Part shown: positions 38,211-48,126 of the stretch, piece after piece
Position numbering within the stretch: the stretch's first letter is position 1
Layout of the letters: each line of letters starts with the position of its first letter
Source of the DNA: Lactiplantibacillus modestisalitolerans
GTDB lineage: Bacteria > Bacillota > Bacilli > Lactobacillales > Lactobacillaceae
Direction: 5' to 3'
Assembly (NCBI RefSeq): GCF_005405425.1
Contig: NZ_BJEA01000015.1
Location: 1-64,000, forward strand
DNA length: 64,000 bases
Position numbers and translations under genes: made by a program
Notes under the pieces: model-generated
What the model saw: only the letters and a program-made list of their open reading frames with translations
Databases searched by the model: none
Told to the model about the DNA's origin: nothing

Positions 38211-39161
38211 CTAATCTTCATCCGTTGGTAAATAGGCGACAATCGCGTGCCAGTCACCCATTTGCGTCTGTTGCTTAATTTGAAAACCGGCCGCGGTGAT
38301 GGCGGTTAACACCTTTTCAAACTGATCATCAATAATCCCAGAAGTAATAAAGTAACCACCCCGCTTCAAGTTCGCCCGGGCCTGCGGAACCAACGGAATA
38401 ATGATCTCCGCTAAAATATTAGCGACAATAATATCGGCTTGCGTTTGAATGCCCTTCAATAAGTCGTTAGCCGCGACCTTCACGTCTTTGGCCACCGGGT
38501 TTAAATCCAAATTAGTCTGCGCGGAACGCACCGCCACGTCATCTAAATCGTAAGCTTCAACGTCGCCAACGCCCATCGCTTTGGCAGCAATACTCAACAC
38601 GCCGGAGCCAGTTCCCACGTCTAACAGGTGCTCGCCACCATTGATAACAGTCTCTAACGCCTGAATGCACAGCTTTGTCGTCGGGTGCGTCCCGGTTCCA
38701 AAGGCCATGCCGGGATCTAAGCGCAGAACTTGTTCCCCGGGCTGAGCGGCCTGATAATCTTCCCAACTCGGCACAATCGTGATGTAGCGGGTGACCCGCA
38801 CCGGATGGTAATACTTCTTCCAAGCCGTTGCCCAATTTTCATCCGATAAAGCGGCCATGCTAACTTCGTTGGGCGCTGGATCTAAGCCGTAATCCGCTAG
38901 CTTGGTGACCCGCTGCTTAATAGTCGGCAAAATTTCCGGCACAAACACCGTTTCGGGAAAGTAAGCCGAGATTTGTGCACCACTGGTCACGTGCGGAATC
39001 GTATCCAAATCGATAATTTCACCATACCGGTCCGGCTTCAAATTTAAGTAATCGAGCGCGTCGTCAATTTTGACCCCACTCGCGCCGGCCTCCATCAAGA
39101 TGTTAGAAACGGCTTCGACCGCTTCATTGGAGGTGCTGACGGTTACTTCTGTCCATTTCAT
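38211..39161 (-). CDS. prmA: Ribosomal protein L11 methyltransferase
   Basis: This 316-residue SAM-dependent enzyme trimethylates ribosomal protein L11. The N-terminal substrate domain begins [17 protein letters not shown]. The catalytic half shows the [17 protein letters not shown] block, the SAM loop [15 protein letters not shown], and NILAEII (post-motif substrate residues). I place the start at ATG 39161 because MKWTEV is the usual N-terminus; a GTG at 39176 is in frame. It is cotranscribed with rsmE (24-base gap). Confidence 0.95.
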   Translation of the reverse strand: MKWTEVTVSTSNEAVEAVSNILMEAGASGVKIDDALDYLNLKPDRYGEIIDLDTIPHVTSGAQISAYFPETVFVPEILPTIKQRVTKLADYGLDPAPNEVSMAALSDENWATAWKKYYHPVRVTRYITIVPSWEDYQAAQPGEQVLRLDPGMAFGTGTHPTTKLCIQALETVINGGEHLLDVGTGSGVLSIAAKAMGVGDVEAYDLDDVAVRSAQTNLDLNPVAKDVKVAANDLLKGIQTQADIIVANILAEIIIPLVPQARANLKRGGYFITSGIIDDQFEKVLTAITAAGFQIKQQTQMGDWHAIVAYLPTDED

Positions 39162-39281
39162 TTCATTAACCACCACGCTATCTTAATGATAACGCGTATC
39201 CTTTCTTCCATATTAAGACGTTGCACTAGCCCCGCCATCAATTAGATTCAATTATATAACAAACCCATTTCGTTACACAAA

Positions 39282-39923
39282 TTAGCGCTCAGACGCAACC
39301 AGCCAGCCATGGTGCTGATGGTCAACTGTCCGGCGACTAATTTTTGAGACGTACGGGTTACCGGCCACGTAATAGCGCAGGGCAGCTTGGGTCCACGCCC
39401 CCTTATTAACAATGCCAATTCTAGACGTCGTCACAATTTGGGCTGGCTGCCGACTCGGTTGAATGTCCAATGATAGGGCGCTTTCGTTCAGGGGGTGCCC
39501 GTTTAATTCTCGCGGCAGACCTAACGCTTGCATGAGCTTTCCGGGCCCGTTTGTCAAGTTAGCCCCTGTCTGGGCACGGTTTTGTTGCATTCGTTTCAGG
39601 CCCGCGACCGGTTCAACCGCGCGGATCAAAACGCACTCGGGCGTCCCCGCAGATTGCGTGACAAGGTTCAAAAGCAGCCAAGCCCGCAACTGGTAAATAT
39701 AAATCGTTCCCGCCGGCTGCCACAGCGCCCGGTTACGGGGCGTTTGGTGGTTTTGATACGCGTGCGCGCCAGCGTCTGGCGCGCCCAAATAGGCTTCCGT
39801 TTCGGTGATCAGGGCCGTTAGCTTTCCCGTCGGCGTTTGAAAGTGTAATTGGTGCCCTAACAGTGACCGGGCAATGGTTGGCGTGGGCCGGTCCGTTAAG
39901 AATGCGGTTATGGCTGAGTTGAT
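39282..39923 (-). CDS. mag: DNA-3-methyladenine glycosylase (AAG/MPG family)
   Basis: This 213-residue base-excision glycosylase removes alkylated purines. Family blocks are FLTDRPTPTIARSLLGHQL, LITETEAYLGAPDAGAHAY (catalytic Glu region), TIYIYQLRAWLLLNLVT, VLIRAVEP, NGPGKLMQALGL and the C-terminal NPYVS. The only well-placed ribosome-binding site, TAAGGGAGGT, lies eight bases before ATC 39923, and no ATG, GTG or TTG follows at usable spacing. A TTG at 39965 is in frame but has no such site. I therefore propose an AUC start. Confidence 0.85.
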   Translation of the reverse strand: MNSAITAFLTDRPTPTIARSLLGHQLHFQTPTGKLTALITETEAYLGAPDAGAHAYQNHQTPRNRALWQPAGTIYIYQLRAWLLLNLVTQSAGTPECVLIRAVEPVAGLKRMQQNRAQTGANLTNGPGKLMQALGLPRELNGHPLNESALSLDIQPSRQPAQIVTTSRIGIVNKGAWTQAALRYYVAGNPYVSKISRRTVDHQHHGWLVASER

Positions 39924-39962
39924 AAAAAAGACCTCCCTTACTAAGCCTAGGATACCACCGTC

Positions 39963-39994
39963 CAAAGAAAAAGAACCAGCAAGTGCCGGTTCTT
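39963..39994 (-). terminator. Terminator of MurF-CapA fusion copy 2
   Basis: AAAGAACCGGC, a 4-base loop and GCTGGTTCTTTTTCTTT on the minus strand. It is a clear intrinsic terminator ten bases past the stop codon. Confidence 0.85.
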
Positions 39995-40003
39995 TGCTAA
40001 CTT

Positions 40004-43000
40004 CTAAAAGGGAATCACCACTGCGTTGACCTGGTTCTCCAGCTGAGTGGTCTTAAACCGCGGCCCGTTTAACTGCCGAATTTGATCAAAATCGGTCGCA
40101 TTCACGAAATCAGGTTGCCAAAACGTGGTTTGGTTATCCGCATAAATTGGACACCAATAGAGCTCGCGCTTAGCCAGGTCGAGCCGCACGACCGCGGCGT
40201 ACGGGGGAACCCCGCGCTTCTTGAACTCCCCGTTATTATTGAAAACGCCATTACCAATACTATAGAGCACCGGGGTGCGGCCGACGTATTCAATCGGTTG
40301 GAGGCGGTGTGGGCCGTGTCCAATGATCAAGTCGGCTCCGGCTAACACTAGCCGCTCGGCGGTCTGCCGTTGGGCGGGTTTGATTTCACCATAATCCGTC
40401 CCCCAGTGCGCGTTAACGATGACCGTCGCCTCCGGATGGGCCGCCTTATAAGTTCGAATATCTTCAGCTAATAACCCATCCAAACAGTTGACACCGGCGT
40501 AGTTCGCCCGGGCATAAAAATCAAACCGGTTTTCCGCCTGTTGCCGGTACCAATAGCCGTTCAATAACGCGATTGTTTGCCCTTCAAACTGCAACTCGAT
40601 GATCTTACGACTCGCCAGCCGGTCAACGCCCGCTCCCAGGGTGGCCATATTCGCTCGTTTAAACGCTGCCAGGGTCGCAGTAAGCGCTTCGGGACCGTAA
40701 TCGTTCGCGTGGTTATTACCAAGGAGTGCTAAATTAAAGCCGACCGTTTGCAGTGCCTTGAGCGTTGGCGCGGCGTCCGCGTCCAAAACGAACGGTTTAA
40801 GCCCGTCTAACGGACTAGCCCCCTGAGCAAAGACCGCTTCAAAATTAAAAATATTATAGGCGCCCTCGGCAAAAAACGGCCGTAACTTTGCAAAGGAGTG
40901 GTCGTAGCCAAATTTCTGTAACCCATCCACGCGGTGCTGGCGTTGGCGCCGACGCGTGTAATCCTCTCCAAAATAGGTATCCGCTAAGATATTCAAGCGT
41001 GGTTGCGTTAGAGTTACCGTTTCAACTGGTGCTTGAGGTCTAACCGCCCCCGGTGCGGCCGTAACTAGCTCAGCCATGTAAGCATCGGCCGTGGCTGCGT
41101 GGGGACTATTAAGAAAGGCCACCGCGTGCTTGCCGCGTTGATCCCGTGTGAAATACAACCCATTTTGCTCCTGCCAGTCCGTAAACAGAACCCCACTCAC
41201 CTGACCGTGCTTCGCGAGTTGGGCACGTTTTTGGTACAACCGGCCCTTAAAGACTCGTTCCTGGATACTAAGTAAACTAAACACTTCATCTGGTAGTTGG
41301 CAATACGCCGCCCCAATCTTTTCTAAATCCGCTAAGGTCGTTTTTTGCGGCAACTTTGCAGGCCGCCCCGTTACGTTCGTCGTGCTGGCCGGATTTAGGT
41401 CTAGCGCGCTTGCTAGTTGGCGCACACCGTGAAAGGCCTGTCGATTACTGCCAAACAAAAATTCAGCTAGATTCATAACAACGTCCGGCGCCGAAGCCAC
41501 CATGGCTAACGTCACTAGGTCGTACACCGAATGGCGATCCCCCACCGTCAGCCCAACTTTATTGATACTCCGGTCCTTGGCTAAGTCGGTGGTAATGCTA
41601 ACCGGATCCGTTAAGTTCAGTTTGCCGTAAACGACCCGTCGAAGTACCTCTAAAATCACCAGCAGACGACCGACACCGTTACGGGCAAACGCCGTTTGGT
41701 CCGGCTTAGCGGTCGTCATGGCAAAGCTGCTGGCCGTGCTCGCCTGGTAATCCAAGTGCTGACGTAACGTCTGACCAATCTGGTCAATGGTACTGGCCCG
41801 GCTGTCCGCCTTAATAAAGATTACGAGTTCCTGCTGGGGTTCGGCCGCAATCGCCCGCAAAACCTGGCGTGGGGTCGTATAGTAACCGCCAAAGGAGCCT
41901 TGATCAGCGGCTGGAATCACCCAGTCCATCTCCGGCCCGTAAAGATAGAAGTGATCAAATTGCGCCTCGTTTAGTCGCTGAACCACTTCTAAGTGGGTTT
42001 GGTACGAAAACCCCCGTAAATCCCGGACCCGCCCCTCGATAAAAATTTTACGTTGATTAGGTTTGGTGGGATACGCGACCGCAAAATCAATAAAATTTTT
42101 AATCGACAATAATTCAGCATTATGGGTATCATCAATGACCGTGATGGTCCGATTATTAGCCACAAACTGGCTCACTTTATGGGTGGTCGTTTGGGCACAA
42201 AGCTCACCAAACGCAGTCATCATAGCCGGCGTGGCCGTTCCGCCCATCAAGTCAAAGGCGGCCAAGGCGGCCACCATATCACTAATCGTGCCGTGATCCA
42301 AGCCGGTGGCGTTGACCGTTGCAATCGTCCGGCTAGCCCGCGTGACCCGCAACTGCCCGTCCGCGGTGATGGTACCGTAATAATCATTGTCCGGGGTCAG
42401 CCCGTACGTGAGCAGGTTAGTGGTAAACCGCCGGGCAAAGGCTTGCGTTTCCGCCAGGTTTTGGATTTCGCCGTTAATTAAGAAGTGCCCGTCTGGTTTT
42501 AAGTTAACGGCAATCCGGGTTTTAACGTCCGCGGTTTTACTGGCGCTCCAGCCCTTTTGCCCGGCATCTACTTGGGTCAAAACGGCTAAATCTAAAGTCA
42601 GTAAGGCCGCCACGCCACCCGTTTCGTGGTTAGCCTCCCGGTACCCCAGTGCGATACCCGCAATTTCAAACACGTTAAACGCACCCTGACCGTGATTCAG
42701 GGCCTGGATTTTAACGCTCGTTCGTGAATTATGGTTACCAACCGAACTACTCGTGGAACCAAGGTAACCGAGTAGCGCCGCGATAAACGTTTTGGTAGTA
42801 CTCTTACCAACCGACCCCGTGACGGCAATGCTTTTACCCGTATAATCCGCGGCCGTGGCTACCACTAACTTTTGCAGTGCTTCGTAGGCGTTCGAGACCA
42901 ACAGTTGCGGCACGGGTGAATCTGGAACCGGTCGTTCCACGATGGCCATTTTCAGGTGACGTTGCTGCGTCCGGACCGCCGCGTGGTTATCTTTAAACGT

Positions 43001-43204
43001 GTTGGCGTAAACACCGGTATTCCCGGTGCCCTTTTGCCAGTGGTCTAGCGACATCGCAAATAACAAATTTACCGGCCCAATTCCTTTTTGGAGTTCGCCG
43101 GTATACAACGCGAAGTGTAGAACTGGATCGGAAACGTTGGCCGGTTCAACGACCCACGTCCCACCCACGATTTCGGCAATGGTTTGCATCTTTAATGGTG
43201 TCAT
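40004..43204 (-). CDS. MurF/CapB-like ligase - inactive carboxypeptidase-like - CapA-like fusion, copy 2
   Basis: This 1,066-residue paralogue of the protein at 16268-19459 is collinear over its length and more than half identical by eye. It keeps P-loop TGSVGKST, GNHNSRTSVK, EIAGIA and DDTHNAEL in the ligase part. The carboxypeptidase-like part has the same degenerate motif (ASAPDVVMNLA). The CapA part has LADTYFGE, NFEAVF, GNNHANDYG, NAHWGTDY, GHGPHRLQP and YSIGNGVFNNNGEF. GGGGG lies eight bases before ATG 43204. It is monocistronic with its own terminator. Codons are GC-richer than in copy 1 and like the housekeeping neighbours, so this may be the resident copy. The substrate is unknown. 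Confidence 0.8.
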   Translation of the reverse strand: MTPLKMQTIAEIVGGTWVVEPANVSDPVLHFALYTGELQKGIGPVNLLFAMSLDHWQKGTGNTGVYANTFKDNHAAVRTQQRHLKMAIVERPVPDSPVPQLLVSNAYEALQKLVVATAADYTGKSIAVTGSVGKSTTKTFIAALLGYLGSTSSSVGNHNSRTSVKIQALNHGQGAFNVFEIAGIALGYREANHETGGVAALLTLDLAVLTQVDAGQKGWSASKTADVKTRIAVNLKPDGHFLINGEIQNLAETQAFARRFTTNLLTYGLTPDNDYYGTITADGQLRVTRASRTIATVNATGLDHGTISDMVAALAAFDLMGGTATPAMMTAFGELCAQTTTHKVSQFVANNRTITVIDDTHNAELLSIKNFIDFAVAYPTKPNQRKIFIEGRVRDLRGFSYQTHLEVVQRLNEAQFDHFYLYGPEMDWVIPAADQGSFGGYYTTPRQVLRAIAAEPQQELVIFIKADSRASTIDQIGQTLRQHLDYQASTASSFAMTTAKPDQTAFARNGVGRLLVILEVLRRVVYGKLNLTDPVSITTDLAKDRSINKVGLTVGDRHSVYDLVTLAMVASAPDVVMNLAEFLFGSNRQAFHGVRQLASALDLNPASTTNVTGRPAKLPQKTTLADLEKIGAAYCQLPDEVFSLLSIQERVFKGRLYQKRAQLAKHGQVSGVLFTDWQEQNGLYFTRDQRGKHAVAFLNSPHAATADAYMAELVTAAPGAVRPQAPVETVTLTQPRLNILADTYFGEDYTRRRQRQHRVDGLQKFGYDHSFAKLRPFFAEGAYNIFNFEAVFAQGASPLDGLKPFVLDADAAPTLKALQTVGFNLALLGNNHANDYGPEALTATLAAFKRANMATLGAGVDRLASRKIIELQFEGQTIALLNGYWYRQQAENRFDFYARANYAGVNCLDGLLAEDIRTYKAAHPEATVIVNAHWGTDYGEIKPAQRQTAERLVLAGADLIIGHGPHRLQPIEYVGRTPVLYSIGNGVFNNNGEFKKRGVPPYAAVVRLDLAKRELYWCPIYADNQTTFWQPDFVNATDFDQIRQLNGPRFKTTQLENQVNAVVIPF

Positions 43205-43363
43205 TCATTTTTCCCCCTCAACGCAGTCATCCGGCCATTAATGACCGCAAGCGGTTTCAACCGCACCTAGACGACCCGCTTTCTTGTTAATTAACAGTAT
43301 ATTCAAGTTCGTTCAGGGGGACAATTATTCACGCTTTTAATCGCTTGAAAATTGCGTAGCAAA

Positions 43364-43397
43364 AAAGAGCGCCTACTCTTCTTCGGACGCTCTTTTC
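43364..43397 (-). terminator. Terminator overlapping the end of the 96-residue basic protein gene
   Basis: AAAAGAGCG...CGCTCTTTTTT on the minus strand; the 5' arm is inside the last codons of the gene. Confidence 0.75.
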
Positions 43398-43663
43398 GCT
43401 AAGTGTTTATTCAAATACTTGACCAAATCCGCTTCGTGCTTAAAAATTCGTGGGTGCTTCTGCTTATGCAAGCGCACCGCAATCTCATTGATTTTAACGC
43501 GACCTGTCCAAGTATGACTATACTTCACGACCACGCGATTATTTCGATGGTCCTTACCGAATTTCAACACGTAAACGCTATCGGGCACCATCAGCGGTCG
43601 AATATATCGCTTATCATAATCGTAATGAATCGATCGCAGAAACTGTTTCGTGCGTTTTAACAT
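43373..43663 (-). CDS. Small basic protein of unknown function
   Basis: This 96-residue protein is soluble and basic with an acidic tail (KRASEEE). It begins MLKRTKQFLRSIHYDYDKRYI and includes VYVLKFGKDHRNNRVVVKYSHTW-type alternating residues, suggesting a short beta-sheet followed by helices. No family is recognised. It has its own terminator. It lies between the MurF-CapA copy 2 and a divergent small gene. Confidence 0.65.
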   Translation of the reverse strand: MLKRTKQFLRSIHYDYDKRYIRPLMVPDSVYVLKFGKDHRNNRVVVKYSHTWTGRVKINEIAVRLHKQKHPRIFKHEADLVKYLNKHLAKRASEEE

Positions 43664-43792
43664 GCCGTTTATCTCTCCTTCACAACGTGAAATTGATTAA
43701 ATTATAATAATTGCAATTAATTCATATCTGCAAAATATTATAACAGATTTTAAACAGTTATTGTATCAATTTACCGCCGGTCTTTCAAGAAA

Positions 43793-43824
43793 CCGGCTTA
43801 AAGATTATAATTTGACTAAGCCGG
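43793..43824. repeat. Hairpin in the divergent promoter region
   Basis: CCGGCTTA and TAAGCCGG arms enclose a 16-base AT-rich loop, upstream of the plus-strand gene at 43903. It could be an operator or a terminator without T-run. Confidence 0.35.
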
Positions 43825-43902
43825 CGCTAAATCGCACCGAATTTAGACAGTTATGGTAAACTAAATGGCGATTAATGACGCGGATACTTAGGGGGAAAAA
43901 CA

Positions 43903-44193
43903 GTGATTTTAGTTGAAAAGATCTACCGGCGCGGGCACCAAGCGCCAACCACGGTTGACGAGATTGAAAAGTTCCAAACGAGCGACGGCTACGTTAGTCC
44001 CAACCACGTCCTAGCCCGGGCGATTGGCGCCGACCACGAGAATTGCTTTTATAAAAATCAAGATGGCAAACGTAAAAAAGTCGTTGCCAATAAGGATTCA
44101 ACGGGAACTTGGCGCTTACAAACAATTGGCAATACCGATCCCGAAAATGACGGCCTCCTCCAACTACCCCGCATGGAAAATAGTTGGGGTTAG
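43903..44193 (+). CDS. DUF3892-like small protein
   Basis: This 96-residue protein starts at GTG with AGGGGG upstream. It resembles DUF3892 proteins: a short sheet-rich fold with a conserved end in which an aromatic-x-L-x-T block is followed by N-D-x-L-x-x-L-P (here WRLQTIGNTDPENDGLLQLP). The role of that family is unknown. It is transcribed alone, toward a terminator at 44320. Confidence 0.6.
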   Translation: MILVEKIYRRGHQAPTTVDEIEKFQTSDGYVSPNHVLARAIGADHENCFYKNQDGKRKKVVANKDSTGTWRLQTIGNTDPENDGLLQLPRMENSWG

Positions 44194-44319
44194 CACTGAG
44201 GGCTAGCCCGTACAATTAATTAGTTGCTAGTACCAAGCGCACGTGCCAAATACTAGCTAGTGTCCGGTTTTACGCCGTGCTCATCCTGTGCGATAATGGG
44301 GCTGGGAGGGCGACACACA

Positions 44320-44353
44320 AGCGGCTGGGATCAAATCACAGCCGCTTTTTTGG
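44320..44353 (+). terminator. Terminator of the DUF3892-like gene
   Basis: AGCGGCTG, a 9-base loop with CACAGCCGCT, then TTTTTT. The loop resembles intergenic family B hairpins. Confidence 0.75.
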
Positions 44354-44543
44354 TTACAGCCACTATTGACGAACCGAGCACTCACATTTAAATGCCACTC
44401 TTTTTGAAAAAAAGGCGCGCAAAAAAAGGAAGCTTCCTTGTTTTAGCGAACTTACTAGTACTGGCCCCCGCGGGTCAGCAAATCCGGTTTTGAAACCAAA
44501 TCCCTGAATGACCACGCGGCGTTGTCCAAGCGCCGCGTTTTTT
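44354..44543 (+). ncRNA. Candidate small RNA or attenuated leader
   Basis: A second strong plus-strand terminator (CGCGGCG/CGCCGCG then seven T, 44513-44543) has no gene before it after the terminator at 44320. Between them lie a palindrome AAGGAAGCTTCCTT (44428-44441) and AATCCGGTTTTGAAACCAAA. It may be an independent small RNA or an attenuator ahead of the lipoprotein gene. Confidence 0.35.
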
Positions 44544-44705
44544 TGCGTTAGTGAGCTTCCATCCCCGCTCAACTTGAAATTTCTAATTGCTTTTAATCGT
44601 AAAAACTAATACTCTAGTAATGAACCTAACAATCAGTGCTTAGCCAACTCGGGGGTTGGCGGTTATGAGCACTTTTTGCGGAAAAGTACACTGGAGGAAT
44701 CAACG

Positions 44706-45893
44706 ATGAAAAAACCAATGCTGGCGGGCCTCACACTCATCCTCAGTTTAACGCTGAGTGCCTGTGGTCAGTCCAACGAAACAACCAAATCAAGTTCAAC
44801 AACCGACGAAGAAACGAGCGCAGTTAGCACGGCTAAGTCCACTAAGGCGAGCTCGCAGAAAACTTCAAGTTCGGCCAGCCAATCTTCGACTAGTCAGGCT
44901 AGCGCCTCCTCAGCCGCTGCGCCTAAGGTCACGAGTAGCCAAACCGAACTACTAACCAAATTAGTTTCATTAACCAATAACTCGTCCGCTGGTCCTACGG
45001 GTAATTATTACTGGCAAAACGGCTACGCTAAGTTTACCGGGGCCACCCTGCACGCTGGTCAATACCGGTTTACCGCCGATAAGCAGGGCCGCCCGGCTAC
45101 GGCCAAGGCCATGTTAACGTACGGCCAATACGAGGCCTCCCGCGGCAGTCGCCAAGGAACGCCCATCACGCCAGATAGCTGGCCAGCTAAAAATCCAATC
45201 GTTGCAATTAGTTACGGCTATACCGGCCGCACCTACCACGGTTATTTATACAATAAGAGTCATTCAATCGCTGATAGCTTGCTCGGAAAAGCTTCCTACG
45301 AATCCACCAACAATTTTACGACCGGTACCCGGCCCCAAAACGTTGGTGCTGACCAAAATGGGGGGATGCGTTACGCGGAAAGCCAAGTTGAGCGCTACTG
45401 GCAAAACCACCCTAAAACGGACGCCGTCGTTACTTACCAAACAACCCCGCTCTATCACGGTGACGAAACGGTACCCCGCGGATCGGTGGTTGACTTTCAA
45501 TCGTCGGACCATACGTTAGATATGGAAGTGGTCGTGGTTAATTCGGCTGAAGGATTCAAAATTAACTACGATAACGCCACGAACACTAAGACGAGTAACG
45601 GCGTTGCTGCAAGTGACGAACGTTCATCGTCCGCTTCGAGTGCGACGAGCCAAGCTGCAAGTAGTAGCCAAGCGCCTAGTCAGGCGCAAAGTAGCACGGA
45701 AACGCAAGCTGGCGACCTTCAAACGGATGGTAAGTGGACGCTCGCCCCGGCTGGTAAGGTCTTCGTCTCAGACAGCGACCGCTACTACACCCGGGTCACT
45801 AACCCGCAAAATTACGCGCTAAAAACGCAGGCCCAAGCCGAACAGGACGGCGCTACTCGGGCGAAGCGCGGCAACGGATACGCGCAACCTTAA
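44706..45893 (+). CDS. Lipoprotein with DNA/RNA non-specific endonuclease-like domain
   Basis: This 395-residue protein has a lipoprotein signal with lipobox LSAC (cysteine about 20), then a long Ser/Thr/Ala linker. About 95-290 resembles streptococcal EndA/DNA-entry nucleases: YYWQNGYAKFTGATLH, FTADKQGRPATAKAMLTY, ESTNNFTTGTRPQN, GMRYAESQVERYWQ, VVTYQTTPLYHGD. The usual DRGH catalytic motif reads NKSH, keeping the histidine. A second Ser-rich linker and a C-terminal WTLAPAGKVFVSDSDRYYTRV module follow. GGAGG fits ATG 44706. It would sit on the outer membrane face and could degrade or bind extracellular DNA. Confidence 0.75.
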   Translation: MKKPMLAGLTLILSLTLSACGQSNETTKSSSTTDEETSAVSTAKSTKASSQKTSSSASQSSTSQASASSAAAPKVTSSQTELLTKLVSLTNNSSAGPTGNYYWQNGYAKFTGATLHAGQYRFTADKQGRPATAKAMLTYGQYEASRGSRQGTPITPDSWPAKNPIVAISYGYTGRTYHGYLYNKSHSIADSLLGKASYESTNNFTTGTRPQNVGADQNGGMRYAESQVERYWQNHPKTDAVVTYQTTPLYHGDETVPRGSVVDFQSSDHTLDMEVVVVNSAEGFKINYDNATNTKTSNGVAASDERSSSASSATSQAASSSQAPSQAQSSTETQAGDLQTDGKWTLAPAGKVFVSDSDRYYTRVTNPQNYALKTQAQAEQDGATRAKRGNGYAQP

Positions 45894-45948
45894 CGCTCAA
45901 AATGGGCTAACGGTACTAAGCATTTGGCTCACATATCAAGATAATTAG

Positions 45949-45987
45949 AAGATCCAGACCGCAGAGTAATGACGGGCTGGATCTTTT
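45949..45987 (+). terminator. Terminator of the lipoprotein gene
   Basis: AGATCCAGACC...GGGCTGGATCTTTT. Confidence 0.75.
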
Positions 45988-45993
45988 GGGCTT

Positions 45994-46047
45994 CGTACCA
46001 GTTGGTATTGAAATTCTTGCCAGTAGTGAGTCGCACTGGTTGGCCGA
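45994..46047 (+). repeat. Degenerate intergenic repeat family A copy
   Basis: GTACCAGTTGGTATTGAAAT followed by TTGCCAGTAGTG and CTGGTTGGCC aligns with the start of family A copies at 5516 and 54244, with many changes. The surrounding 45,900-46,200 has no gene and two direct TGTTGGCAAA repeats near 46150. Confidence 0.45.
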
Positions 46048-46175
46048 AATATTTTGGTCTTTTAGTTAGAACACAGGAAAAATTTTTATAAATTTAGTTA
46101 GAAGACACAATCACTAAAAGTGTCTATTTTACCAACATTTCAATCTCAATGTTGGCAAAATGTTGGCAAATCACC

Positions 46176-46206
46176 AAAATAAAAGAGCTCCGCTTCCGCG
46201 GAACCC
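46176..46206 (-). terminator. Terminator of lepA
   Basis: GGTTCCGC, GGAA loop, GCGGAGCT then TTTTATTTT on the minus strand. Confidence 0.7.
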
Positions 46207-46208
46207 TA

Positions 46209-48044
46209 TCAATTCGGCTTTTCTTCCTCGTCGGTTTTCAAAACTGCCATGAAGGCTTCTTGTGGGATTTCCACCCGACCAACGGCTTTCATTCGTTTCT
46301 TTCCGGCTTTTTGCTTTTCCAATAACTTCATCCGCCGCGTCCAGTCACCACCATACAAGTGGGCCGTCACGTCCTTCCGGTAAGCCTTAATGTTGGTTCG
46401 CGCGATGACCTTAGAACCAATCGTCGCCTGCACCGGAATTTCAAAGTTTTGGCGGGGAATGATATTCTTCAGTTTCGAAGCAATTTCACGCCCACGCGCC
46501 GGGGCAAAGTCGCGGTGCGCAATGAAACTTAGCGCGTCGACTTGGTCACCGTTCAGTAAAATGTCGATCTTAACTAAGTCACTTGGCCGATACCCGTCCA
46601 AATCGTAGTCCAATGACGCATAGCCGCGCGTATTCGACTTTAACTTATCAAAGAAATCAAAGATAATTTCTGATAGTGGAATGTGGTACACCACGTTGAC
46701 CCGGTTACTATCGAGGTATTCCATCGTATCGAACTCGCCCCGCTTACGCTGTGCTAATTCCATGACCGCCCCAACGTAATCGTTAGGCACCATGATCTGC
46801 GCTTTAACGTACGGTTCGCGAATTTCTTTAATGGATGACGCTTCGGGCATTTCAGCCGGGTTTTCAACCTTCTTTTCGGTTCCATCCGTTAACAAGACGT
46901 GATACGTAACGGACGGCGCGGTCGTGATCAGTTCTAGATTGAACTCCCGTTCGAGCCGTTCCTGAACCACGTCCATGTGAAGCAAGCCTAAAAAGCCACA
47001 CCGAAACCCAAAACCTAGGGCCTGGGATGATTCTGGCTCAAATTCTAAGGCGGCATCGTTTAATTTTAACTTCTCCAACGCTTCACGCAAGTCGGTAAAC
47101 TTGGCATTATCGGTTGGATAGATCCCCGCGTAAACCATCGGGTTCATTTCGCGGTAACCCGCCAACGGCTTTTCAGCTGGGCGTTTCGCATTAGTCACCG
47201 TATCACCAACCCGCGTATCCTGAATATCCTTGATGCTAGCGGTAATGTAACCCACGTCCCCAGCCATTAAGAAATCCCGGGGGAGCGGTTTCGGCGAGTT
47301 GACCCCAACTTCGGTCACTTCGTACTCACTACCGCTGTTCATCAAGCGAATCCGGTCACCGGGCTTGACGATACCTTCGTGAATCCGGACACTGAGGACC
47401 ACGCCCCGGTAATCATCGTAGACGGAATCAAAGACCAACGCTTTTAAGGGGGCCTCCACGTCGCCCTGCGGTGCTGGAATTTGGTGAACAATCTGCTCCA
47501 ACAGTTCTTCGATCCCAATACCAGCCTTGGCGGACGCTAAAACCGCGTTCTCGGCGTCAATTCCAATGTCATCTTCAATTTCCTTGCGAACTTTTTCCGG
47601 TTCAGCGGACGGTAAGTCAATCTTGTTAATGACCGGCACAATTTCCAGGTCATCATCAATGGCCAGGTAAACGTTCGCTAACGTTTGGGCTTCCACCCCC
47701 TGAGCCGCATCAACGACGAGGACGGCGCCCTCACACGCTGCTAGGCTCCGAGACACTTCGTACGTGAAGTCCACGTGTCCCGGCGTATCGATCAAATGAA
47801 AAATATACGTCTCGCCATCCTTGGCGTGATAATTCAATTCAACCGCATTCAATTTAATCGTGATCCCACGTTCGCGTTCCAAATCCATCGAGTCGAGCAC
47901 TTGATCCTGCATTTCGCGCTTAGAAATCGTATCCGTTAACTCCAAGATTCGATCCGCTAAGGTTGATTTACCATGATCAATGTGGGCGACAATCGAAAAA
48001 TTCCGGATGTGTCGTTGTCGATCCTGCATAGTCGCTTTATCCAT
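46209..48044 (-). CDS. lepA: Elongation factor 4 (LepA GTPase)
   Basis: This 611-residue translational GTPase acts on the ribosome, with proposed roles in back-translocation and initiation or assembly. It has the EF-G-like G domain ([48 protein letters not shown]), domain II ([14 protein letters not shown]), and the LepA-specific C-terminal part ([21 protein letters not shown]). I start at ATG 48044 ([21 protein letters not shown]), which fits the family N-terminus and an AGGA at proper spacing; an earlier in-frame start at 48083 is less likely. Confidence 0.97.
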   Translation of the reverse strand: MDKATMQDRQRHIRNFSIVAHIDHGKSTLADRILELTDTISKREMQDQVLDSMDLERERGITIKLNAVELNYHAKDGETYIFHLIDTPGHVDFTYEVSRSLAACEGAVLVVDAAQGVEAQTLANVYLAIDDDLEIVPVINKIDLPSAEPEKVRKEIEDDIGIDAENAVLASAKAGIGIEELLEQIVHQIPAPQGDVEAPLKALVFDSVYDDYRGVVLSVRIHEGIVKPGDRIRLMNSGSEYEVTEVGVNSPKPLPRDFLMAGDVGYITASIKDIQDTRVGDTVTNAKRPAEKPLAGYREMNPMVYAGIYPTDNAKFTDLREALEKLKLNDAALEFEPESSQALGFGFRCGFLGLLHMDVVQERLEREFNLELITTAPSVTYHVLLTDGTEKKVENPAEMPEASSIKEIREPYVKAQIMVPNDYVGAVMELAQRKRGEFDTMEYLDSNRVNVVYHIPLSEIIFDFFDKLKSNTRGYASLDYDLDGYRPSDLVKIDILLNGDQVDALSFIAHRDFAPARGREIASKLKNIIPRQNFEIPVQATIGSKVIARTNIKAYRKDVTAHLYGGDWTRRMKLLEKQKAGKKRMKAVGRVEIPQEAFMAVLKTDEEEKPN

Positions 48045-48126
48045 TGACTTTCCTACTTTCTTCCTAATTCCTAATCTCTCCAATTATACCAACTTAACGG
48101 CCGAATCTCAATTCAAGCGCCAAAAA

